Assembly (NCBI RefSeq): GCF_000773975.1
Contig: NZ_JRUQ01000060.1
Coordinates: 1-33,227, forward strand
Source: Erwinia typographi
GTDB taxonomy: Bacteria; Pseudomonadota; Gammaproteobacteria; Enterobacterales; Enterobacteriaceae
DNA: 33,227 bases
Direction of reading: 5' to 3'
A model generated the notes under the pieces. It was not told the DNA's origin. It ran no database searches and saw only the letters and a list, made by a program, of their open reading frames with translations. Shown here piece after piece: positions 15,275 through 22,976 of this stretch. Position 1 is the stretch's first letter. Each line of letters opens with the position of its first letter. The position numbers and the translations under genes were made by a program.

Positions 15275-15288
15275 TTGACTTAAATCAA
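15275..15288. promoter_or_regulatory. FNR-like box
   Basis: TTGACTTAAATCAA matches the FNR consensus TTGAT-N4-ATCAA with one mismatch. It lies about 150 bases upstream of the minus-strand terminator at 15102-15127. The regulated transcript is not known. Confidence 0.4.
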
Positions 15289-15571
15289 TCTCCCGGTAAT
15301 TTCCTGTCTCCACGGGGCATTCACACCGGAGACAGCAGTGAAACAGTCTGCACGGGCAACCTGGCGCTGACACCACTGAGCGTGGTGTTGACAGGGGGTG
15401 AGGAGCCGCCGGAGCCTCTCCCGCCGGCAAACCGCCCCGGCGGGGCCTCAGGAGCAGGCAGCCCGGCAGGCTGGGCGCTTTACGGCTCCACGCGGACAGC
15501 ACGATGCCTTTCCGTCAGAGGTCACCGTCCTGCGGAGGGGTAAGATTACATATGTAGCTCATAAAAAACAC

Positions 15572-15599
15572 TTGTGTATTACAATCTTGAAGTTATAGT
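15572..15599 (+). promoter_or_regulatory. Putative parA promoter overlapping a GTGTATTACA element
   Basis: TTGTGT (15572-15577), a 16-base spacer and TATAGT (15594-15599) form a plausible promoter 72 bases before the parA start. The -35 region overlaps CACTTGTGTATTACAA (15569-15584). Its complement shares AATACACAA and CAAGTG with the sequence just after the partition genes, so the ParB-like protein may repress here. Confidence 0.45.
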
Positions 15600-15670
15600 C
15601 ATCGCAGGGGAGGGCGGATTACTGCCGATAAAACGTAACACATCTGTATTTCACTGTGACAGGAGTTATC

Positions 15671-16522
15671 ATGTCAGACATTTCACCGCAGTCTCAGCTG
15701 ACAACGCTGGCCGGCACCCGGGCCCGCATCATTGCCATCATGAATAATAAGGGGGGGGCCGGCAAAACATCCACCATCACGAACCTCGCCATGAGCTTCG
15801 CGCAGGCCGGGCGCCGGGTACTGCTTATCGACGGGGATCAGCAGGCGAACTCGACAGAGGTACTGGCGAACGGGAAAAAATACCACGCGCAGTATGGTCA
15901 TACCATCTGCGATTTGTATACCAACCCGCGGTTCAGCATATCTGATGCAATCATTCCGGCCGTCAGCGGTGATGAGGCTGTCGGTAATCTCTTTATCATC
16001 CCCTCAGATCCTTCGTTTGAGCGCGTGATGGAGAACTGCCTGACCCGGCACCACCGCGAAAAAATCCTGTTCCGTCACCTGCAGCCGGTGATGGACAGAT
16101 TCAGCTATATTTTCATCGACTGCTCTCCGGGTCTGAACCTGTCCACCACGAATGCGGCTTATACGTCGGATCATGTGCTTATACCCGTCGATGGCGGCAG
16201 CTTTTCGCTGACCGGGCTGGAGGTGGTACTTGACTATCTCGACGAGATAAGGGAAACCCGCTTCACCCGGTTCAGCGTATTCCGCAATGAGTACAACGGG
16301 GCCAAGAAAAAGATGAACGCCTACCTTCATGAGCAGCTGGCCAACAATGCCCGGACCCGGGATCATTATCTGAACACCCGCATCAGGGCTGATGAGAACA
16401 TCTCACAGGCCCAGGTTGCCTGCGTCCCGCTCTGGTATTACAACAGGGGCGCCCTGGTCCTGAACGATTACCGGGCGCTGATGCGTGAACTTGAAACGCT
16501 TTTTTCAGCCGGGGAGGCATAA
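15671..16522 (+). CDS. parA: ParA-family partition ATPase (second partition locus)
   Basis: A 283-residue ParA ATPase. NNKGGAGKTS at 26-34 is the deviant Walker A motif, LLIDGDQQANST follows as the switch region, and YIFIDCSPGLN is Walker B. ATG 15671 is chosen because AGGAG lies six bases upstream; an in-frame GTG 15 bases earlier has none. The protein is larger than the ParF-like ATPase at 3909-4532 and unlike it in sequence, so the plasmid carries two partition ATPases. Its stop adjoins the small partner gene at 16523, indicating an operon. A promoter overlapping a TATTACA element suggests autorepression. Confidence 0.92.
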   Translation: MSDISPQSQLTTLAGTRARIIAIMNNKGGAGKTSTITNLAMSFAQAGRRVLLIDGDQQANSTEVLANGKKYHAQYGHTICDLYTNPRFSISDAIIPAVSGDEAVGNLFIIPSDPSFERVMENCLTRHHREKILFRHLQPVMDRFSYIFIDCSPGLNLSTTNAAYTSDHVLIPVDGGSFSLTGLEVVLDYLDEIRETRFTRFSVFRNEYNGAKKKMNAYLHEQLANNARTRDHYLNTRIRADENISQAQVACVPLWYYNRGALVLNDYRALMRELETLFSAGEA

Positions 16523-16816
16523 ATGGCGAAAGGTCCTCTTACCCGTCCGGCGATGGTCAGACCGGGTGACGCACAGGGAGAGGTGAAACCCCGCCTTTCC
16601 AACGTAAAAGTCAACAGGAACAGGACGACAAGTGAGAACCCCAGAACGGTCCGGATGACGCCGGCGGAAAAAGTGATGTGCAGCGGGCTGGCTGATGACA
16701 TCCAGGCGCTCACCACCAAAACCATCACCGGTTCCACCGTGCTGCGTGCCGCGCTGTACCTGGCCCGGGAGTCCGGGCCGGAGAAAATGCTGGAGATGAT
16801 AAAGGAGTATTTATAA
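16523..16816 (+). CDS. Small ParB-like partner of ParA
   Basis: Ninety-seven residues starting directly after the parA stop, with GGGGAGG at the end of parA as ribosome site. The first 50 residues are basic and disordered-looking (MAKGPLTRPAMVRPG...RLSNVKVNRNRTT). The second half (RTVRMTPAEKVMCSGLADDIQALTTKTITGSTVLRAALYLARES) fits a strand-helix-helix ribbon-helix-helix fold with a C-terminal helix. A small basic protein with that fold, downstream of ParA, is the usual centromere-binding partner in type Ib partition. Assignment rests on position and pattern. The 17-bp motif starting one base before its stop codon (16815) is a possible binding site. Confidence 0.72.
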   Translation: MAKGPLTRPAMVRPGDAQGEVKPRLSNVKVNRNRTTSENPRTVRMTPAEKVMCSGLADDIQALTTKTITGSTVLRAALYLARESGPEKMLEMIKEYL

Positions 16817-16854
16817 TACACAAAAATTACAAGTGTAATTCGCCTGTATTACAC
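16815..16854. repeat. Repeat cluster after the partition genes (candidate centromere)
   Basis: Contains AATACACAAAAATTACA (16815-16831), the near-palindrome AATTACA-AG-TGTAATT (about 16825-16840) and GTATTACAC (16846-16854). The first matches the 17-bp motif found near the recombinase. Partition loci often have such sites on both sides of parAB. Confidence 0.5.
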
Positions 16855-17011
16855 AAAGGAAGGACAATGTCATGAAAACCTTTAACGTGACCGCTGAATG
16901 AACCGGTGGCCCGCCATGACGCAGGTCCCCTCGGTAAGGCGCCGGACCGGATCATGAATGCGGGCCGCGGCCGCCGGGGATGAAGAAATCCGGCAGCCGT
17001 ATTACCTGTGA

Positions 17012-17028
17012 ATTACATAAGAAATACA
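17012..17028 (+). repeat. 17-bp motif copy
   Basis: ATTACATAAGAAATACA. It shares the pattern ATTACA-N2-AGAAATACA with 17787-17803 and, more loosely, with 16815, 17653 and 18707. Confidence 0.55.
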
Positions 17029-17652
17029 GTCAGTTCCACACTCGCGCCCCGCCCCCGACAGCACAGAGCTCCTTCCAGCCCGTCGTTTCACCGGTTATGC
17101 CGCCGCCACCGTTTTTTTATACAGGAGAGCGGCACCAATATCACAGGCTGAGCGCACCGGATACCCTTCAGCGATAACGCCCGGCCGGCCGGGCCATTTT
17201 TTCCCTGCCAGGCCCCCGTTCTCCTGCCGGTGAACGGGGGCCGTATAACGTCTGCCGCGTGCAGGTCCGGAACTCCCCCGCCGGGGCGGTTCTTTTGTGA
17301 CCGGAAACGGGCCACGTCTGTCTTTCCGCATGCCGGGGTAACCATACAGGCAGAGTGTTTCACCGGGCGACCGGGGGCGCCGCGGCGCTTCTTCCCCGCG
17401 CCGGGCCCGGTGCGGCGGGCTCTCCGGGCGGGAATGCCCTTTTCCTCCCGGCACAGGTCCGAAAAAAAATCGGTAACAAAATACGTTTATTCCGGTATCT
17501 GTTACCTGGCGGGCAGGCCCGCGGCGAATTATTCCCGTGGCGTCCGGCCTCCGGGACTGTCAGAATAGACAAAAACGGCCCGGCGTCGCTCTGTGAATAA
17601 TTCCTGACGGGCGGGGGTGTTACCCTGCAGAATTCACACAGCGCACACAGGT

Positions 17653-17669
17653 AATACATATGAAATACA
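17653..17669 (+). repeat. 17-bp motif copy
   Basis: AATACATATGAAATACA, the same spacing as the copies at 17012 and 17787, with differences at three or four positions. Confidence 0.5.
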
Positions 17670-17786
17670 TTGTGCCGGGCGCCGTAACCCGCGGGCGGAT
17701 ATCCGTACCGGCGTCAGGCAACCGTTCCCGCGACGGCTTTTCTGAACCGGGCTTTCCGCCTCACCGGGACGCAGGCGCTTAAATGC

Positions 17787-17803
17787 ATTACAAAAGAAAT
17801 ACA
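17787..17803 (+). repeat. 17-bp motif copy upstream of the tyrosine recombinase
   Basis: ATTACAAAAGAAATACA, ending 59 bases before the recombinase start; two substitutions from the copy at 17012. Confidence 0.55.
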
Positions 17804-17862
17804 AGAGTATTATTGAAGCATTTCAACTGACAGACGCTGAATGCCAGCGTTAAGGGGGAAGA

Positions 17863-18582
17863 ATGTTGATGACCAGCGGCGAACACCCGGTTCCCGTGAC
17901 GCCCTGGGAGACGGCCATCGCACTGCGCCGCATGGCCCTCCTGCAGCCCTGCCTGCCAAAATACCTGCTGGCGCCCGAAGTGGCCGTGCTGCTGCACTAT
18001 CTGCCGGATGAGCGGCAGCGCATGCTGTTCGCCACGCTGTGGAACACCGGCGCCCGGATCACCGAAGCCCTGACCCTGACGCCGGAAGATTTGCAGCTCG
18101 GGGGCCCGCGTCCCTGCATCCGGCTGCGGACGCTGAAACAGCGACAGCGGGGGAGAGGACGCCCCGCTGCCGGCGAGAAAACCGCGCGTATCGTCCCGCT
18201 GCTGGATGCCGCCTGCGTCGCGGAGCTCGGCCGCTATCTGGCCACGTTCAGACCCGGCCGCCGCCGGCCGTTATTTGACGTCAGCCGGAAAACCGCCTGG
18301 CTGTGGCTTCAGCAGGCGGTCAGCAGAGCGGAGAAAGACGGGATTGAATTTGCCCTGCCGGTGATCAACCCCAAAACGCTGCGGCACAGCTTTGCGATGC
18401 ACCTGTTTTTTAATCATGTGCCGCCGAAAGTGGTGCAGGCCTATATGGGACATGAACGCTACGAAAGCACGGAGGTCTATCTCAAGGTGTTTGCGCTGGA
18501 CGTGGCGCCCCGGCTGGGCGTGACCTTCTCGCTGGATCACCGCGACTACGGCCATCTTCTGACAAACCGGAAGAGCACGTGA
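17863..18582 (+). CDS. Tyrosine recombinase, F-plasmid D/ResD-like
   Basis: A 239-residue tyrosine recombinase. R65 in NTGARITEAL is the first catalytic arginine, followed by R174 in KTLRHSF, H197 in MGHERYEST and the nucleophile Y206 in TEVYLKVFALDV. The C-terminal TEVY.KVFALDVA.R..V.F stretch is the signature I recall from the D/ResD and RepFIB-linked recombinases of F-like plasmids. These probably resolve plasmid dimers. The box II position that is usually His (HxLRH) is Lys (K171) here. The N-terminal core-binding domain is short, as in those relatives. AGGGGGAAG precedes the ATG at 17863; ATG 17869 is an alternative. Confidence 0.88.
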   Translation: MLMTSGEHPVPVTPWETAIALRRMALLQPCLPKYLLAPEVAVLLHYLPDERQRMLFATLWNTGARITEALTLTPEDLQLGGPRPCIRLRTLKQRQRGRGRPAAGEKTARIVPLLDAACVAELGRYLATFRPGRRRPLFDVSRKTAWLWLQQAVSRAEKDGIEFALPVINPKTLRHSFAMHLFFNHVPPKVVQAYMGHERYESTEVYLKVFALDVAPRLGVTFSLDHRDYGHLLTNRKST

Positions 18583-19312
18583 GGAGGTCGGGATCACATC
18601 CGCATGGCCGGGGCCGTCCGCTGAACCTCAGCCGGCGGCGTCAGACACTCTGCCCTGCCGGCGAATGGAAAAAGCCCGGGGCTGCGCCTGAATGTAATTT
18701 ATAAGTAACACAAAAGAATTACACTCATCACGCCGCTGAATACACCCGGGCCCATGAGCAGGTCAGGGCCTGGCTTTCCTGCCGGCTCTCCGGTCCGTCA
18801 TCCCCGCAGAACCCGTCAGTCTCCGGTACATCATCTCCATCCTCCTGCAAAGCTGGCCGCCTGACCCGGGGGAGGCACGCCATTTTCCCCCTGCCGCCGG
18901 TTCCACCCTGCTTACTGCCCGGTCGTGCCCGTGGTCCGGTCCTGTTCATCCTGATGTCAGCGGCCCGCTTAAACCCGTTTCTTCCCCAGAAAAGAAAGGA
19001 GGACAACTGTAAAGGATGTGTTGATTTTTTGTAATGTTGTGTTTATTTATATAAAGATACTCTGGTGTCATTCTGAACATTACCTGCCATGAGGTGAAGG
19101 AAGCCGGCGGCGCGGTTAACAGAGGGATGACAGTCATCCGGGCGCTGTCATGCGGCCGGTTCAGATTAACGCGCGTGAACAGGGTAACGCGCTGACAGAC
19201 GTATCGATAATAACTCTCCCGCGGGTCACCCCGGCAGGGCCAGGCGCCGGTCACGGCCCGGTATTCAGGAACATCTCAGTTGTCACCCTTCCACTACTGC
19301 CAGGAGTACCGA
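18583..19312. other. Non-coding region between recombinase and autotransporter
   Basis: About 730 bases with no supported gene. It carries the last 17-bp motif copy (18707-18723) and an A+T-rich stretch at 19015-19060, whose TTGTAA (19029) and TATAAA (19050) resemble promoter elements with short spacing. If used, the autotransporter would have an untranslated leader of about 250 bases. Confidence 0.45.
18707..18723 (+). repeat. 17-bp motif copy downstream of the tyrosine recombinase
   Basis: AACACAAAAGAATTACA, of the same length and layout as the copies at 16815-17803, about 125 bases after the recombinase stop; preceded by TGTAATTTATAAG. Confidence 0.5.
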
Positions 19313-21820
19313 ATGAGAAACAGAATGAAAATCCGGGTTTATCTGTTTGCTGCAGGCGCCCTCACGCTGATGCATCCGCCGTTAAGTATGGCGGGAGAGG
19401 ATATTGAAATTGATAACGGCGAAACCGTTACCGTCAGTCAGGGTGACGAGGCAAATGCTTACTGGATTTACGATGGTACCCTCGTTCTTAACGATGGTAG
19501 CGTCGCCGGATACACGGATACCACAAATAAGGCGGGCCTGAATGCGAAGGCGGAGAGCGGACAGGAAGCGACACTGACTGCCAGTGGCGGGGACCTGGGG
19601 ATTACCATAAACAATGCTGTCGCTGTCGGCACCGGTGACCTTAACCACCATGACGCCGCCGGGATAAATACCGTCACGCTGAACAGAGTGACCCTGAACG
19701 GCCTGCTGCAGATATCGGAAAGCGGGAGTGACCCGTCCAGATCCACGGTTACTGTTACCGACTCCACGTTGCGGGGACAGACGGCGGGCGCCCTTAATGA
19801 AAGGGGCAACTTGACGCTGAGCCGGGTGCAGGCCACCGGTACTGACGGGCCCGGAGTGATATCAACCGGAGGAACCACAGCAATACTCAACGGCAGCGTC
19901 ATTACCGGCGAAGCCGGGGCGGGAATCGCGATGGGGACGGATTTTTTTGCCAACCCCTCCGCGGCTGGAGAGCTTGTCATCGATAATTCCTCCGTCACCG
20001 GTCAGAACGGCAGCGCGCTGTCCGTAGTTGACGGCTACACCGCCACCATTCACGTACAGAACGGTGCGACGCTCACCGGCAGCGACGGCGACATCCTCAG
20101 CGTTAACGACGGCGGCACCGCAGACCTCACCGTCAGCAATGCCGCCCTCACCGGCAATATCAGCACCGCGGAAGGCGGCACCACGCATCTCACCCTCTCG
20201 GACCGGAGCAGCCTGACCGGCACCCTGGTCAACGTGGCAGACGCCACTCTGGACAGCACTTCCCTGCTGACCCTGAACGGCGCCTCCACCGTCAGCACGC
20301 TGGATAACGCGGGCACGGTGGTGATGACCAGCGGCAGCTCGCTCGCCGGGAACGTCAGTAACACAGGGACCCTCACCCTGAGCGATGAATCCGCTGCCAC
20401 CGCCACCCTCACCGGGGGCGTCAGCAACAGCGGCAGCATCGTGCTGAACCCGACCAGCCACAGCGCCGGGAACACCCTGACCATTGACGGTAACTATACC
20501 GGGCTGGAAGGCAGCAGCGTGTCGCTGGGCACGGTGCTGGGCGGGGACGACTCCCTCACCGACCGTCTGGTCATCACCGGCAGCACCGCCGGCAGCAGTT
20601 CGCTCAGCATTGCCAACGAGAACGGCGCCGGGGCGCAGACGCTGGAAGGGATTAAGGTGATTGACGTCGGCGGCAGCTCAGACGGCACCTTCACCCTCGC
20701 AAACCGCGTGGTGGCCGGCGCGTACGATTACTCCCTGCAGAAAGGCAGCGCGTCAGGCGCGGATGCAGGGGACTGGTATCTGACCAGCCTGCTGAACAAT
20801 CCTGACCCGGACAATCCGGACGTCCCTGACGACCACGCGGTCCGCCCGGAAGCGGGCAGCTACATCGCTAACCTGCAGGCGGCACGCACCCTGTTTAACC
20901 TGTCGCTGCACGACCGTGAAGGGGAAACCCGCTACACCGACCCGGTGAGCGGCGAAACCCGCACCACCACCATGTGGATGCGCAACGAAGGCGGGCGTAA
21001 CAAATCACGCCTGTCGGACGGGCAGAACAGCAGCACCGCCAACCGCTACGTCCTGCAGATCGGCGGCGACCTGCTGTCCCGGGAAACGCAGGGGGACGGA
21101 AAAATGACGCTCGGCGTGATGGGGGGCTATGCAGAACAGAGCAGCAGCACGCACAACAGCGCGACCGGAAACCGTTCGAAGGGCGACGTACACGGCTACA
21201 GCGCCGGGCTCTACGGGACCTGGTACCAGAATCCGGCAGACCAGTCCGGCCTGTACGTGGACAGCTGGCTGCAGTACGGCTGGTTTGACAGTGAGGTGAA
21301 AGGCGATGACCTGTCGCCGGAAAAGTACAAAAGTAAGGGGCTGAGCGCCTCGCTGGAAGCCGGCTACGGCCTGAAGGTTGCCACCCTGACCAGTTCACGG
21401 GGGATGGAAAACAGCGTCTGGCTGCAGCCGCATGCGCAGGTCATCTGGACGGGAATGAAGGCGGACGGGCACACGGAGTCCAACGGCACCCGGGTGGAGG
21501 GCAGCGGCAACGATAACGTGCAGACGAAGCTGGGACTGAGGGCGTTCCTGAACGGAAAAAGCGTGAAGGATAAGGAGACGGTCCGTGAGTTCCAGCCGTT
21601 TGTGGAGGCAAACTGGATTTACAACACGCAGACCACCGGCGTACGGATGAACGGCGACGGCGATACGGTATCGGGAACCCGGAATGCCGGCGAGGTGAAG
21701 GCGGGCGTGGAAGGCCGGCTGAGTCAGGGACTGAGCGTGTGGACGGCGGTGGCGCAGCAGGTGGGTGACAAAGGCTACCATGACACGGCGGGGTCGCTGG
21801 GCGTGCGTTACCGCTTCTGA
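19313..21820 (+). CDS. Classical (type Va) autotransporter with beta-helix passenger
   Basis: An 835-residue outer-membrane autotransporter. A signal peptide of about 26 residues (MRNRMKIRVYLFAAGAL...LSMA) is followed by a Ser/Thr/Gly/Asn-rich passenger to about residue 495, with repeating short strands (TLNGASTVSTLDNAGTVV, GSSLAGNVSNTGTLTLS) typical of a right-handed beta-helix. Next come a Pro/Asp linker (NPDPDNPDVPDD) and a 12-stranded barrel from about residue 550 to the terminal phenylalanine (GSLGVRYRF). The barrel has AIDA/YfaL-like features (TMWMRNEGGRNKSR). ATG 19313 is set by AGGAG six bases upstream. It probably mediates adhesion or aggregation. No protease motif was seen in the passenger. 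A strong terminator follows. Confidence 0.93.
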   Translation: MRNRMKIRVYLFAAGALTLMHPPLSMAGEDIEIDNGETVTVSQGDEANAYWIYDGTLVLNDGSVAGYTDTTNKAGLNAKAESGQEATLTASGGDLGITINNAVAVGTGDLNHHDAAGINTVTLNRVTLNGLLQISESGSDPSRSTVTVTDSTLRGQTAGALNERGNLTLSRVQATGTDGPGVISTGGTTAILNGSVITGEAGAGIAMGTDFFANPSAAGELVIDNSSVTGQNGSALSVVDGYTATIHVQNGATLTGSDGDILSVNDGGTADLTVSNAALTGNISTAEGGTTHLTLSDRSSLTGTLVNVADATLDSTSLLTLNGASTVSTLDNAGTVVMTSGSSLAGNVSNTGTLTLSDESAATATLTGGVSNSGSIVLNPTSHSAGNTLTIDGNYTGLEGSSVSLGTVLGGDDSLTDRLVITGSTAGSSSLSIANENGAGAQTLEGIKVIDVGGSSDGTFTLANRVVAGAYDYSLQKGSASGADAGDWYLTSLLNNPDPDNPDVPDDHAVRPEAGSYIANLQAARTLFNLSLHDREGETRYTDPVSGETRTTTMWMRNEGGRNKSRLSDGQNSSTANRYVLQIGGDLLSRETQGDGKMTLGVMGGYAEQSSSTHNSATGNRSKGDVHGYSAGLYGTWYQNPADQSGLYVDSWLQYGWFDSEVKGDDLSPEKYKSKGLSASLEAGYGLKVATLTSSRGMENSVWLQPHAQVIWTGMKADGHTESNGTRVEGSGNDNVQTKLGLRAFLNGKSVKDKETVREFQPFVEANWIYNTQTTGVRMNGDGDTVSGTRNAGEVKAGVEGRLSQGLSVWTAVAQQVGDKGYHDTAGSLGVRYRF

Positions 21821-21880
21821 GCCGGATGGGGGCGGGGCGGCCCGCCTTCTTCTCATGCGGCACACCGGAAACTGACTGAT

Positions 21881-21908
21881 GATGACGGCCCGGGCCGTCA
21901 TCTTTTTT
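21881..21908 (+). terminator. Rho-independent terminator of autotransporter gene
   Basis: GATGACGGCC-CG-GGCCGTCATC (a 22-bp perfect palindrome) followed by six T, 60 bases after the autotransporter stop. Confidence 0.9.
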
Positions 21909-22394
21909 GCTTTCCTCCGCCACCTTTCTCATCCCGGCGGCGTGCCGGCCCCTCCCGCAGAGGCGGAAGCGCGCCCCGCTGACCGGAACGGCGCCGCCAT
22001 TCCGTGTTGTTTATTTGTGAAAAAAACACATTAAATGATAATGCAATATGGCGGATTTTTATGTTAATTACACATCACCTAAACAGGCGTTAATTAAATC
22101 CGCCCTGACACAGGGAATATAATCCCCCTCCGGGACTGTAATGTACCGCTATCACTTTTTACTTTCATCTGCGTTATTTCCTTTTATTTCAGTGGCAAAC
22201 AGGAAAATATTCGTCACACGAAAAACGCTTCTGACGATCAATCCATGAAATATAATAGCCAGTGGCTATTAATTTACGATTGTTGATCGTTATTGACGAT
22301 CGATATGTTCGTGCGATAACCTGCGCCGCATTAAGAGATGCCCGCATTTTATATCAGTTATTCATCAGGTGTTTATTGTCAGGTCGCCATTTTT
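21909..22394. promoter_or_regulatory. Regulatory-looking region with palindrome and GATC repeats
   Basis: An A+T-rich stretch after the terminator contains the perfect 19-bp palindrome TAATAGCCAGTGGCTATTA (22253-22271) and the inverted repeat GATCGT-TATTG-ACGATC (22285-22301). A further TGACGATCAA lies near 22232. GATC sites inside repeats before surface genes are the layout used by Dam-sensitive switches. It precedes a small unknown ORF and the fimbrial operon. Confidence 0.5.
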
Positions 22395-22679
22395 ATGAAA
22401 GGAAAACATGATTCCGTATTTACCTACCGCTTTTATGGCGGCAGCCTCAGCCGGGAAATACTCCGGGAGTCCGTCCGGCATTACGGCTTTACCGAGTGCG
22501 GGGAAATGCTCTGCTTTCTTGACTGCCTCTGCGATGTCTACCCCGACCGGAGCGCCCTGCTCTGGCTACGGGAAAAAACCGGCGAGTGCCTGAGAAATCA
22601 CGATAACGGAACGGATTACTTCAGGGACCTCCGGACGCTGGAAAGCGAACTCGAGTATGCCCTCAGCGTTATAAATTAA
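22395..22679 (+). CDS. Small protein of unknown function upstream of fimbrial operon
   Basis: Ninety-four residues if started at ATG 22395 (MKGKHDSVFTYRFYGGSLSRE); an in-frame ATG at 22338 would add 19 residues but lacks a ribosome site. The protein is acidic with several Cys and Tyr (ECGEMLCFLDCLCDVYPDRS) and probably helical in its second half. No family is recognised. Its position between a GATC-rich control region and a fimbrial operon suggests a regulator of that operon, which is inference from context only. A weak terminator follows. Confidence 0.55.
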   Translation: MKGKHDSVFTYRFYGGSLSREILRESVRHYGFTECGEMLCFLDCLCDVYPDRSALLWLREKTGECLRNHDNGTDYFRDLRTLESELEYALSVIN

Positions 22680-22715
22680 GCCTCAGGTCGTACCGGATAC
22701 GGGGCTTTATTTTTA
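22678..22715 (+). terminator. Probable terminator after small ORF
   Basis: AAGCCTC pairs imperfectly with GGGGCTT, with an inner GGT-CGT-ACC hairpin, followed by TTATTTTT. Confidence 0.45.
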
Positions 22716-22721
22716 ATACTG

Positions 22722-22793
22722 TTATTTACCCGTCCGCCATTTTAACGGCCACGCGTGAGGGGATTTTTAAACTCTGTTTATTTACCCGTCCGC
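22722..22793. repeat. 16-bp direct repeats before major pilin gene
   Basis: TTATTTACCCGTCCGC occurs at 22722-22737 and again at 22778-22793 (56-bp spacing), each followed by related G+C-rich sequence. They lie about 200 bases before the major pilin start in the presumed promoter region, and may be regulator sites or the trace of a small duplication. Confidence 0.7.
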
Positions 22794-22976
22794 TGCGTGG
22801 CATTCAGGAATGGCGGAAATATAAATAAAGCATCAACGAGAGTTGTTGTCAGAGAATTTCAGGGTGCCGTAATGGCCCTGAATGGCCGTCATGCGTCTGA
22901 TGGCGGTCTTTTTGCAGAGTGCAGTGGTTGCATAACTTCTGTGTTATTTAAAATACATTTAATTTCAGGATTGAAA

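Larger units (their letters stand above)
14115..15568. other. Long non-coding region between aqpZ and parA
   Basis: About 1.45 kb with no convincing gene on either strand. It includes two minus-strand intrinsic terminators (14758-14795 and 15102-15127), a candidate FNR box (15275-15288), and a G+C-rich stretch at 15390-15540. Several short open frames run through the terminator hairpins and were rejected. It may hold a decayed gene, small RNAs or origin sequence; no iteron array was recognised. Confidence 0.5.
16855..17862. other. G+C-rich non-coding region before the recombinase
   Basis: About 1 kb without a supported gene. It has three copies of a 17-bp A+T-rich motif in otherwise very G+C-rich DNA: 17012-17028, 17653-17669 and 17787-17803. 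A nine-codon frame MKTFNVTAE (16872-16901) follows a strong AAGGAAGGA ribosome site and could be a leader peptide or the stub of a decayed gene. A 40-codon frame at 17660-17782 starts inside one motif copy and is doubtful. Confidence 0.5.

Noticed and set aside
21909..22976. FimB/FimE-type invertible promoter
   Set aside because: No pair of matching inverted repeats flanking a promoter of the expected size, and no fim-type recombinase gene next to the operon; the tyrosine recombinase at 17863 resembles plasmid resolution enzymes.
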